64,000 bases of DNA from Pseudarthrobacter oxydans (GTDB lineage: Bacteria; Actinomycetota; Actinomycetes; Actinomycetales; Micrococcaceae), in NCBI RefSeq assembly GCF_034258515.1, contig NZ_CP139438.1, forward strand, positions 1,922,001 through 1,986,000, read 5' to 3'. Shown piece after piece: positions 1 to 7,528 of the stretch. Both the position numbers and the translations under genes were made by a program. The notes beneath the pieces were generated by a model. It made no database searches. It was given only the letters and a program-made list of their open reading frames with translations, and was not told where the DNA came from. Every line of letters begins with the position of its first letter. Positions within the stretch are counted from its first letter, which is position 1.

Positions 1-618
1 GACAATGACCCAAAAAACAGACCAGATCAGCCCTACGATTGCCAGTACCGCGAACGCGGTCTGCCATCCGAATTGCCCGATGACCCAGGCCAGGACGGGG
101 GCGAATGCCACAATGCCCAAGGTCACGCCGGATGATGCCAGGGCCGCCGGGGTGGCACCCTTCTTCTCGGGGAACCACTTGTAGATGCCATGCATCAGAA
201 CCGGTGCGAGCGGGCCCTCGCCGGCTCCAAGCAGCAGGCGACTTGCCCAGAGCGCAGGCAGCGACGCGAACAGAAGGATGGGGACCTGTGCCACAGACCA
301 CAGCAGGCACAGGACCAGCAGGATCCACTTGCTGGAGACCCTGTTGGCGATGGGAGCCGCCACGAGCTGGGCCACGCCGAAGGTCAGGAACATGGCGCTG
401 CCCACCAGGCCGAACTGTTCGGGCGTGATGCCCAGCTCTTTCATCAGCGGCACGGCGGCAATGCCGAGCACCGCCTTGTCAGCCCAGCTGAGCATCATGA
501 GGAAGAGGAGGCTGAAGGTCATGAACCAGCCGTAGCGGTTGCGCTTGGCCCGCGACCAGGTGCGGGGATCGCGCGACGTTGCGGAGCCCGGCGTTATGGT
601 GAGGGGAGTTTCAAACAC
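1..618 (-). CDS. MFS transporter, N-terminal part (cut by window edge)
   Basis: This is a major facilitator superfamily permease whose C-terminal half lies outside the window; 206 codons are visible. The reverse strand reads a short polar N-terminus, then a first membrane span starting near residue 30 and containing a conserved WAD motif, followed by further spans and the GAGEGP loop typical of the anion:cation symporter branch that takes up organic acids. A GTG at 618 is the best start because no upstream ATG is in frame; its ribosome site is weak. It lies downstream of, and on the same strand as, the MFS gene at 695-1960. A 19-bp IclR-type operator at 706-724 sits 88 bp before the start. 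Uptake of an aromatic acid is an inference from the neighbours. Confidence 0.85.
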   Translation of the reverse strand, partial: MFETPLTITPGSATSRDPRTWSRAKRNRYGWFMTFSLLFLMMLSWADKAVLGIAAVPLMKELGITPEQFGLVGSAMFLTFGVAQLVAAPIANRVSSKWILLVLCLLWSVAQVPILLFASLPALWASRLLLGAGEGPLAPVLMHGIYKWFPEKKGATPAALASSGVTLGIVAFAPVLAWVIGQFGWQTAFAVLAIVGLIWSVFWVIV

Positions 619-694
619 GGTATGCCCAATCGTTGAAGGGGAGATCTTGCCGTTGGAGCGGCATTTCCTTGACTCTAAGCTTGTGTGATCCGCC

Positions 695-1960
695 TTACAG
701 TTCAGCTTTCCGTTGGGTGGAAAGCGGCTTTCCGGAACGCCGCGCGACTCCGTGAATGTTGGCATCACCTTTTCCCATGAACGCCAACAAGGCCATTCCC
801 GCAGTGCTCAGAGCGCAGGTCAGCCACCACGTGGTGCCCCAGCCGCCGGTGCTGGTGGCGAGCAGAGCAAACAGCATGGGGCCCAAGAAGTTTCCCACGT
901 TGAAGATCTGCTGCGTCAGGCCCAGTACGGCGGTGACAGAACCGTCTGCGGGGGCAATGCGGACAGAGTACCTGGTCACCGCGGCAGGGATGAGGCCGCC
1001 GACGGCGGAGAACACAGCGATGAACGCGAACTGGAAAAGGACGCCATTTCCGACGGTCTCCCAGCCCACGGCGAACGTCGCAACGGACGCTGCAGACATA
1101 GCCAGGAAGGTCCAGAACATGATTGTCCGCTCGGAGAGGCCGCGCTGGATTAGAGGTCCTGCGCTGAGTGCGCCGACCGCGTTGACCCCGCCCACAATAG
1201 CGCTGAGGATGCCAGGCAACGGGCCTTCCAATCCGGCTGACCGGTAAATTGACGGCAGGAAACCGAGCACAGCAATCCACTGCGCGGTATAGCAGGCGAA
1301 TACCACCCCAGTGATCCATGGTTGGCGAGTGACCACTGTTCGCCCCACCTTGCGGAGCGCGGACTGCAGTCCGGGGACGGCAGGGGGCATATCCCTTGGT
1401 ACCCGGCGCAGCAGCAGAGGCACCGGCAAAAGCGTGAGGACGGCCATTACCAGCCACCACTCGCGCCAGCCCGCGGCCTGCAGGAAGAGGGCCCCAGCGG
1501 ACAGGCCTATCAGCGTTGCCACACCTTGAAATGCGCCCCAGCTTGCCAGCGCAACGTTCAACTGCTTGGGCGGAGTCACCTTGCGGATAAGTGCAGGGGC
1601 GACGACGACGGCCAGCAGGAATCCCACGCCTTCCACGGTCCGCGATGCCATCAACAGCTCGGTGGTGGGGGCAAGCGCTCCGAGCACAGAGGCGACACTG
1701 AGCAGGGCCAACCCGGTAAGCAGAAGCCTGCGCAGTCCTACCAGTTCACCACAAACGGCCGTTGCCAGCCCTCCGACGACGCTGGCAAGCTGGATGATGC
1801 CAAGCAGCAGGCCGGCCTGGATCAGCGTTGTACCTAGATCGGCTTGGATGCCGACCAAGGCGGCAGGGAGCTTCCAGATATGCATGGCAGCAGTGATGCC
1901 CGCCGCGAGGACGGCAAGCCAGGCGCTGCCCGCCGTCGTCCTTTTGTTATCTGGTGTCAT
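695..1960 (-). CDS. MFS transporter
   Basis: A 421-residue major facilitator permease with about 12 hydrophobic spans, the usual length for the family. The reading frame extends upstream to 2170, but that extension is proline- and arginine-rich and not transporter-like, so the ATG at 1960, just before the first span (AWLAVLAAG), is taken as the start. The substrate cannot be read from the sequence; the setting next to an aldehyde dehydrogenase, an MBL hydrolase and a P450 suggests an aromatic or related acid. Its last codons (TQRKAEL) overlap the palindrome at 706-724, so a regulatory site for the next gene is embedded in its 3' end. Confidence 0.85.
   Translation of the reverse strand: MTPDNKRTTAGSAWLAVLAAGITAAMHIWKLPAALVGIQADLGTTLIQAGLLLGIIQLASVVGGLATAVCGELVGLRRLLLTGLALLSVASVLGALAPTTELLMASRTVEGVGFLLAVVVAPALIRKVTPPKQLNVALASWGAFQGVATLIGLSAGALFLQAAGWREWWLVMAVLTLLPVPLLLRRVPRDMPPAVPGLQSALRKVGRTVVTRQPWITGVVFACYTAQWIAVLGFLPSIYRSAGLEGPLPGILSAIVGGVNAVGALSAGPLIQRGLSERTIMFWTFLAMSAASVATFAVGWETVGNGVLFQFAFIAVFSAVGGLIPAAVTRYSVRIAPADGSVTAVLGLTQQIFNVGNFLGPMLFALLATSTGGWGTTWWLTCALSTAGMALLAFMGKGDANIHGVARRSGKPLSTQRKAEL
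706..724. promoter_or_regulatory. Palindromic operator, site A of three (IclR regulon candidate)
   Basis: CTTTCCGTTGGGTGGAAAG, an imperfect 19-bp inverted repeat. It is almost identical to the sites at 4434-4452 and 6341-6359. It lies inside the 3' end of the upstream MFS gene and 88 bp before the GTG start of the MFS gene at 1-618. Binding by the IclR protein at 5470-6309 is inferred from the shared sites and location. Confidence 0.75.
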
Positions 1961-2030
1961 TGCGGGCGGCGGCAGTCTCAAGAGTTGTCCTTGCGGCAGG
2001 TGACAGGGCGGGAGTCCTTGTTCGCCCTCC

Positions 2031-2957
2031 TCAGGCCGGCGCCAGCACCGGGGTGCCGATGGGAAATCGCTGGCCGCTGACTGCGACGTCCACGGGGCCG
2101 TCAAATGCTGAGGCGGCGCGGCTGCGCCACCATTGCGGCTCCGCGCGGCCCGCCAGGTGGGACAGGACAAGGCGGCCCACCCCTGCGGCGGACGCTATCC
2201 GGCCTGCCCCTTCCGGCGGGGTGTGTGCGATCTGCTGGTGGTTGAGGAATTCCGGCGAAAAGCCTTTGTCCGCATAGAAGCCAAGATTTACCGCTTCATG
2301 CACCAGGACGTCCGCGTCCTTGGCGAGCACCACCATGGCCTCGCATTCTGCTGTGTCGCCGGAGAACACCACTGAGCCGGCGTCGGTTTCGAAGCGGAAG
2401 GCCAGCGCGGGTCGCACGGGAGGGTGCTCCACCAGGATGCCGGTGACTTTGAGCCTGTCATCCTCGTAGACGTCAAAGGGGCGGTCCGCTTCAGGTGACC
2501 TGTGCGCGGGGGTGGCCAGGTCCACGGTGCGCACCAGAGACGTCAGGTCCGGGCGGGCCTCGTCGTGGACCCGGATGTCGATGTCATAGGAGAAGGCCTT
2601 CAAAGAGTGGGACACCAGCTCACCCGTCCCGGAAAGCCCTGCACCGCCGGTGCGGGTGGCATCCTTGCCCGGACCCACAATGGAGACGGGTCCGGTGAAG
2701 CCCTCCACCGGATTGCCCCAGTTCCACAGCAGAAAACCGGGCAGTTCCACCACATGGTCGGAGTGCAGGTGGGTGACAAAACCTGCCACGAAATCCTTGC
2801 CCCGGAGTCCCGCCTCGTGGGCTGCGCGGGAGCAGCCCAGACCGAAGTCCACCATGTAGAAGGCATCGCCCACTACCAGTGCGCTGGAGATACCGTTTTC
2901 CGGCCCGCGGATGGCCGGTCCGGCGGCGGTGCCAAGAGTGATCAGTTCGACGCTCAC
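2031..2957 (-). CDS. MBL-fold metallohydrolase
   Basis: A 308-residue metallo-beta-lactamase-fold hydrolase. The metal-binding HLHSDH motif lies near residue 63, followed by FSGDTAECEA (a metal-ligand Asp) and a late LSHLAGR histidine, an arrangement seen in RNase Z/arylsulfatase-like members. It starts at GTG 2957 behind an AGAAGGA ribosome site. It begins 27 bp after the aldehyde dehydrogenase gene on the same strand and is probably co-transcribed with it. Members of this branch hydrolyse esters, lactones or thioesters. Cleaving an aromatic ester or CoA-thioester intermediate here is an inference; the substrate is unknown. Confidence 0.8.
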   Translation of the reverse strand: MSVELITLGTAAGPAIRGPENGISSALVVGDAFYMVDFGLGCSRAAHEAGLRGKDFVAGFVTHLHSDHVVELPGFLLWNWGNPVEGFTGPVSIVGPGKDATRTGGAGLSGTGELVSHSLKAFSYDIDIRVHDEARPDLTSLVRTVDLATPAHRSPEADRPFDVYEDDRLKVTGILVEHPPVRPALAFRFETDAGSVVFSGDTAECEAMVVLAKDADVLVHEAVNLGFYADKGFSPEFLNHQQIAHTPPEGAGRIASAAGVGRLVLSHLAGRAEPQWWRSRAASAFDGPVDVAVSGQRFPIGTPVLAPA

Positions 2958-2984
2958 GGGAAGTCCTTCTGCAGTGTTGCGGGG

Positions 2985-4364
2985 TCAGGAGTGGGGGCGG
3001 GCATTGATGACGCGGGTTTCCAGGTATTCCTCCAGGCCCCAGCGGCCACGTTCACGGCCGACGCCGGACGCCTTCCAGCCGCCGAACGGGGCGTCCGGTT
3101 CCACCAGGGTGTGCTGGTTGACCCACACGGTTCCGGCCTCAATCCGCGAGGCGGTTGCATAGGCACGCTCCTGGTCGGGGCTCCAGACGGAAGCGCCCAG
3201 GCCGAATTCCCCGGCGTTCAGGCCGGAAATGGTCTCTTCGAGGTTGTCGTAGGCCACGATCGGCAGGGCCGCACCGAACTGTTCCTTTTCCACCAGATCC
3301 ATGCCCGGCTCGGCATCAATGACCACCGTGGGGGAGAGGAAGTAGCCGGGCAGGTCGCAGCCGGCGCTGCCGCCGGTGATGACACGGGCGCCGGCACCAA
3401 CTGCGGAGTCCACCAGGGCGCGGACGAGTTTAAGCTGTGACTCGTTGTGCATCGGTCCCAGGGTGGTGCCGTCCGCGATGCCGTGGCCCAGTACGTGACG
3501 GGAAGCCTCGGCGGCGACGGCCTCGGCCAGTTCCGCGCTGCGGCTGCGGGGAACATAGACACGCTTGACCGCCATGCAGACCTGGCCGGCGTTGCGGAAG
3601 GCGCTGGCGACGATTCCGCGGGCAGTAACAGCTATATCAGCATCATCCAGCACGATGGCAGGATCGTTTCCGCCGAGCTCCATGGTGACGCGCTTGACCG
3701 TGGAGGCGGCCTGCTGGGCGATGGAGATGCCCACATCCGTGGAGCCGGTGAAGGAAATCTTGCGGATGCCCGGAGAAGTGCTCAGGGCAACATTAACGGT
3801 CCGCCGCGAACTCGTCCGGACTTGCAGCACCCCTGCGGGGAGGACCTCATTGAGCAGGTCCACCAGCGCAATGGTGGACAGGGGAGTGGAGGGGGAGGGC
3901 TTGGCGATAACGGTGCAGCCGGCTACCAGGGCGGGGGCGAGTTTCACACTGAGCAGGGAGATGGGGAAGTTCCACGGTGTGATGGTGCCAACGACCCCCA
4001 CCGGCCGGTACTGGACCTCCAGGCTGCGGTCGGCGCGCGGTTCAAGCTGCTGGGCTTCGTCCCATTTGAGATCCGCATAATATTCGAAAAGGCCAGCAGC
4101 CACGGAGAATTCACCCTCAGCGTCCGCCTTGGGCTTGCCCTGCTCCCGGGAGAGCAGGGTGGCCAGGGAATCCAGATCGCGGCGGATCAGGGCAGCGCCT
4201 GTGCGAAGGGCAGCACGGCGGGCTTCGCGGTCGGCAGCCCAGCGGGGCGCGGCCCGGCGGGCGGCGGCAACCGCCTGCTCGACATCCTGGCCGGTGTTTT
4301 CCGGAGCGTGCCCCACGAGCTCAAGCGTGGCAGGGTCCAAAACCTGATAATGGGCTGCCGTCAT
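2985..4364 (-). CDS. NAD(P)-dependent aldehyde dehydrogenase
   Basis: A 459-residue aldehyde dehydrogenase that oxidises an aldehyde to the acid. It has the TPWNFP cofactor segment, FTGSTDVG at the nucleotide-binding turn, the general-base Glu in MELGGND, the catalytic Cys in NAGQVCMA, and the C-terminal PFGGWKASG. The ATG at 4364 is preferred over the upstream 4445 because GAAAGGAC precedes it at proper spacing and the extension is not conserved-looking. It is divergent from the SDR at 4523. One palindromic operator lies midway between the two starts, 70 bp from this one. An aromatic aldehyde such as a benzaldehyde derivative is the likely substrate given the CYP199-like P450 in the same regulon. 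Confidence 0.9.
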   Translation of the reverse strand: MTAAHYQVLDPATLELVGHAPENTGQDVEQAVAAARRAAPRWAADREARRAALRTGAALIRRDLDSLATLLSREQGKPKADAEGEFSVAAGLFEYYADLKWDEAQQLEPRADRSLEVQYRPVGVVGTITPWNFPISLLSVKLAPALVAGCTVIAKPSPSTPLSTIALVDLLNEVLPAGVLQVRTSSRRTVNVALSTSPGIRKISFTGSTDVGISIAQQAASTVKRVTMELGGNDPAIVLDDADIAVTARGIVASAFRNAGQVCMAVKRVYVPRSRSAELAEAVAAEASRHVLGHGIADGTTLGPMHNESQLKLVRALVDSAVGAGARVITGGSAGCDLPGYFLSPTVVIDAEPGMDLVEKEQFGAALPIVAYDNLEETISGLNAGEFGLGASVWSPDQERAYATASRIEAGTVWVNQHTLVEPDAPFGGWKASGVGRERGRWGLEEYLETRVINARPHS

Positions 4365-4433
4365 GGCCTGTCCTTTCGGCGGAATGGGATTTCTCATCCC
4401 AGTCTCATGGCACCGATCACACTCTGCCCGGAC

Positions 4434-4452
4434 CTTTCCGTCCAACGGAAAG
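4434..4452. promoter_or_regulatory. Palindromic operator, site B (divergent promoter region)
   Basis: CTTTCCGTCCAACGGAAAG, the most symmetric of the three sites, with perfect 8-bp arms around CCA. It is 70 bp from the aldehyde dehydrogenase start (4364) and 71 bp from the SDR start (4523), so one site can control both divergent units. It matches sites A and C. Confidence 0.8.
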
Positions 4453-4522
4453 GCTGCGAGAATGGATTGGTTCCCGTTGTCACTATGGAGTGAATCACGT
4501 CACGCACTAACGAGGAGTCTCC

Positions 4523-5323
4523 ATGTTCCAAGAGCAGCTGCCCATCGTCCTTACGGGGGTTTCGTCCGGCATCGGCGCCCGGACAGCACAGATTCTCAGC
4601 AAGCGAGGTGTCCCGCTGATCGGCATTGACCGCAACGCTCCCACCGAATTCAGCGGCACATTCGTGCAGGCGGACCTGTCGAGCCAGGCCGGCATCGAGG
4701 CGGCCGCCGCAGCTGTCACGGCTGCCGCTCCCAACGGCATCGCGGGCCTGGCAAACATTGCCGGAGTCCCGGGCACCGCCCCGTGGCGCACTGTGCTCTC
4801 GGTCAACGTCTTCGGCGTCCGCGGGCTGGTCCGTGCGCTTGCCCCGCTGCTTGGCGAGGGTGCCGCCGTCGTGAACCTTGCCTCCAGCGTTGCCGTGAAC
4901 TGGCGGGACGTGAAGGCGAAATGTTCCGCTTTCGCGCTCGCGGACGATCAGGCGGCCGCCCTGGAAGCGGTTGCGGACGATGACGAGATCACGCGCGAGT
5001 CCTATCTCTTCTCCAAGCAGTGCGTGCGGGTGCTCACCGAGCACCTCGCAGCTGAACTGCTCCCGCAGCGCATCCGCGTCAACAGCGTCAGTCCGGGACC
5101 CGTGGCCACCCCCATCCTGGAGGACTTCAAGAAAGACCACGGCCGCGACAAGGTGGAAGGTGCCGGCGCCCTGCTGGGCCGTTTCGGTGACCCGGGGGAC
5201 ATTGCGCCGGTCATCGACTTCCTGCTCCGTCCGGAGTCGGGATGGGTGAACGGCTCCGACATCCGCGTGGACGGCGGCCTGGGTGCGTACCGCGGCTCCG
5301 GCCTCGCCTCTGTGCCCGGCTGA
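4523..5323 (+). CDS. SDR-family oxidoreductase (coniferyl-alcohol-dehydrogenase-like)
   Basis: A 266-residue short-chain dehydrogenase. The NAD(P) motif TGVSSGIG is at residues 11-18, an Asp at the end of the second strand (GIDRN) suggests NAD preference, the NIAGV motif follows, and the catalytic YLFSK supplies Tyr and Lys. An insertion of about 25 residues sits before the active site, as in the group annotated coniferyl-alcohol dehydrogenases. The start ATG follows AACGAGGAG. It is divergent from the aldehyde dehydrogenase and followed by the IclR regulator. It may interconvert an aryl alcohol and aldehyde, which the aldehyde dehydrogenase then oxidises; the exact substrate is an inference. 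Confidence 0.82.
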   Translation: MFQEQLPIVLTGVSSGIGARTAQILSKRGVPLIGIDRNAPTEFSGTFVQADLSSQAGIEAAAAAVTAAAPNGIAGLANIAGVPGTAPWRTVLSVNVFGVRGLVRALAPLLGEGAAVVNLASSVAVNWRDVKAKCSAFALADDQAAALEAVADDDEITRESYLFSKQCVRVLTEHLAAELLPQRIRVNSVSPGPVATPILEDFKKDHGRDKVEGAGALLGRFGDPGDIAPVIDFLLRPESGWVNGSDIRVDGGLGAYRGSGLASVPG

Positions 5324-5358
5324 GTTCCCTCTACCGGAGCATGCATTAGATCACGACG

Positions 5359-5373
5359 ACGGTGTCTCACCGT
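5359..5373. promoter_or_regulatory. Short perfect palindrome upstream of the IclR gene
   Basis: ACGGTGTCTCACCGT, 6-bp arms around TCT, 97 bp before the IclR start. It is unrelated to the 19-bp CTTTCC operators. It could be an operator for another regulator or a small hairpin at the end of the SDR unit; it has no T-tract. Confidence 0.3.
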
Positions 5374-5469
5374 TCGCGCTAGGGGGCGCCGGCGTCGGGC
5401 CTTAAAATGGCAGGTGCGGCGTCGCACCCAATACGGCGCCGAGCTCGCCAGTACTCAGAAGGGTGACTC

Positions 5470-6309
5470 ATGGCAAACCCTGCCCCGGCCGGCCGGTCCA
5501 CCCGCCGCCCGGGTACGACGGCGGCCCACAGACGTCCGGCTGACGACGGCGATGCTGCCGCCCATCAGGCAGCCAGTGTCACCTCACGGGCCCTGGCCTT
5601 GTTGGGCACCTTCGACACCGAACACTCGGTTCAAAGCCTGAGCGCAATGGCCCGGCGGGCAGGGCTGCCGGTGGCCACCGCGCACCGCCTTGCCGGTGAT
5701 TTGGTTGCCTGGGGCGGCCTGGAGAAGCTGAACGCCGAGTACCGGGTGGGGCAACGGATCTGGCGGCTTGGCCTGCTGGCCCCCGCACAGCAGAACATCG
5801 CGGAGGTGGCTGCCCCGTTCATGCAGGACGTCCTCTTCGTCACCCACAACGTGGTGAACCTGTTCATCCTGGAGGGGCACGAGGTTCTGCTGGTGGAGCG
5901 GATGTCCGGCACTGGCGCCGGCCAGCCCTTCCGACGGGTGGGCGCGCGCCTGCCACTGCATGCCAGTGCCGCCGGAAAGATCATGCTGGCCTACGGGCCC
6001 GAGGACCTGTTTTCCGCGGCCGTCCAGCACCTGGAGCCGCACGCGCCCCGCACCATTACCAAGCCCGCAGCGCTGGCGACCGAAATCGAACGTGTCCGGG
6101 CCAACGGCTACGCCACCACTGCCGAAGAAGCCGGGCCGGACAACTACGGCCTGGCCGTTCCGGTGTTCCTGCCCAACAAGCAGGTGGTGGCCGCCTTGGG
6201 CATCGTGACCCGGGGCCGGCCCGCTCCGGTGGGGAGCGTGGTTCCCGTGCTCAACATCGCGGCGCGGGGCATTGCCCGGCGGCTCGGCGTGGAGCATCTC
6301 CCGAAGTAG
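5470..6309 (+). CDS. IclR-family transcriptional regulator
   Basis: A 279-residue regulator with an N-terminal winged helix (about residues 40-95, including the recognition segment LPVATAHRLAGDL) and a C-terminal IclR effector-binding domain (from about 100, with LPLHASAAGKIMLA and the late GLAVPVF). The ATG at 5470 follows AGAAGGG. About 35 residues of basic, disordered N-terminus precede the helix-turn-helix. It lies between the SDR and the reductase/P450 genes and is the natural binder of the three 19-bp CTTTCC palindromes, one of which (6341) sits just after its stop. IclR proteins commonly sense aromatic acids, which fits; whether it activates or represses is unknown. Confidence 0.9.
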   Translation: MANPAPAGRSTRRPGTTAAHRRPADDGDAAAHQAASVTSRALALLGTFDTEHSVQSLSAMARRAGLPVATAHRLAGDLVAWGGLEKLNAEYRVGQRIWRLGLLAPAQQNIAEVAAPFMQDVLFVTHNVVNLFILEGHEVLLVERMSGTGAGQPFRRVGARLPLHASAAGKIMLAYGPEDLFSAAVQHLEPHAPRTITKPAALATEIERVRANGYATTAEEAGPDNYGLAVPVFLPNKQVVAALGIVTRGRPAPVGSVVPVLNIAARGIARRLGVEHLPK

Positions 6310-6340
6310 CTCGGGCTTGCGACAGCTTCCAGCAGACACC

Positions 6341-6359
6341 CTTTCCGTTGGATGGAAAG
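6341..6359. promoter_or_regulatory. Palindromic operator, site C
   Basis: CTTTCCGTTGGATGGAAAG, 19 bp, differing from site A at one base. It is 115 bp upstream of the oxidoreductase start (6474), in the gap after the IclR gene, and would control the reductase-P450 unit. Confidence 0.78.
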
Positions 6360-6473
6360 CTTCCGGCGGCATGTGTCGTGGAACACCTAACCTCAAGTAA
6401 GCGCATAGTCCGGCCGGAGATCCGGCCTAAACCTGCATTGCCAGGCGAGCCGTTCCAAAGGAAGTGAAGACTG

Positions 6474-7439
6474 ATGACTGCATCTGCAGGAGCCACCATC
6501 GACGCTGTTGTCGACCAGGTGGACATTGTGGCGGACCAGGTGGTTTCCCTGGTGCTGCGGCGCGAGGACGGCCAGCCGTTCCAGCCCTGGCAGCCCGGCG
6601 CGCACATTGACGTCCATGTGGGCGACGGTTTGGTGCGTCAGTACTCCCTGTGTTCCTCACCGCAGGAGCTGGACCATCTGCGGATCGGCGTGCTACATGT
6701 GCCTGAATCCCGCGGCGGGTCAAAAGCGGTGCATGCCCTGCTCGCCGGTACCCCGATCACCATCTCTGAGCCGCGCAACAACTTCCCCATGCGCGAATCG
6801 CGGCGCTACCTTTTCCTCGCAGGCGGCATCGGTATTACGCCGCTGATCCCGATGCTGGAGGCAGCCGAGGCCGTCGGCAAGGAATGGACGCTGATCTATG
6901 GTGGCCGAAGCCGGAACACGATGGCGTTCGCGCAGCAGTTGGAGGACCGGTACGGCACTGACCGTATCCGTATCGTCGCCGAGGACGAGGTTGGCCGCCT
7001 GGACCTCGACCAGATACTCGGCATGCCCCGGGCTCACATGCTGGTGTACGCGTGCGGTCCCGGGGGACTGCTCGGCGCGGTGGAAGAGCGCTGCATGGGC
7101 TGGCCTCCGGGCGCACTGCACACCGAACGCTTCGTCGCCTCCACGCTTGGTGCTGCGGCGGCCAACGCGCCGTTCGAGGTGGAATTGGCCAGGACCGGAA
7201 CAACCGTGACAGTGCCGAACGACAAAACTATCCTCGAGTCCGTTGAAGAGGTGGGCGTGCGCGTCCTGTCCTCCTGCCGCGGCGGGTTGTGCGGCACCTG
7301 CGAAACCCAGATCATTTCCGGTGAGCCCGAGCACCGCGACGCTGTGCTTTCGGAAGAGGACCGCGAGGCCGGTGAGGTCATGCTGGTCTGCGTCTCGCGC
7401 GCTGCCGCCGGCTGTCCGCGCCTCGTTCTGGATTTGTAG
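6474..7439 (+). CDS. PDR-type (VanB-like) FAD/2Fe-2S NADH oxidoreductase
   Basis: A 321-residue one-chain electron-transfer protein of the phthalate dioxygenase reductase family. The flavin motif RQYSL is at residues 55-59, the NADH-binding GGIGITP at 117-123, and a C-terminal plant-type ferredoxin domain carries cysteines 268, 273, 276 and 306 (C-x4-C-x2-C-x29-C). The ATG follows AAAGGAAG. The gene ends 89 bp before the P450 gene, and no separate ferredoxin is nearby, so it probably passes NADH electrons directly to that P450. Such reductases usually serve Rieske oxygenases, and no Rieske gene is visible here, so the pairing with a P450 is notable. Confidence 0.9.
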   Translation: MTASAGATIDAVVDQVDIVADQVVSLVLRREDGQPFQPWQPGAHIDVHVGDGLVRQYSLCSSPQELDHLRIGVLHVPESRGGSKAVHALLAGTPITISEPRNNFPMRESRRYLFLAGGIGITPLIPMLEAAEAVGKEWTLIYGGRSRNTMAFAQQLEDRYGTDRIRIVAEDEVGRLDLDQILGMPRAHMLVYACGPGGLLGAVEERCMGWPPGALHTERFVASTLGAAAANAPFEVELARTGTTVTVPNDKTILESVEEVGVRVLSSCRGGLCGTCETQIISGEPEHRDAVLSEEDREAGEVMLVCVSRAAAGCPRLVLDL

Positions 7440-7528
7440 AAAAGCTCTGCCTTTTCGCGGTAGCCCACCTGTGGTCCAGTCGCTGACTGGACCATCCCAG
7501 CCAAGTTTCGTCACCAGGAGTGATTCCA

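Noticed and set aside
2502..3440. A 312-codon plus-strand frame opposite the MBL and ALDH genes
   Set aside because: It is the shadow of two well-supported minus-strand genes and has no family resemblance of its own.
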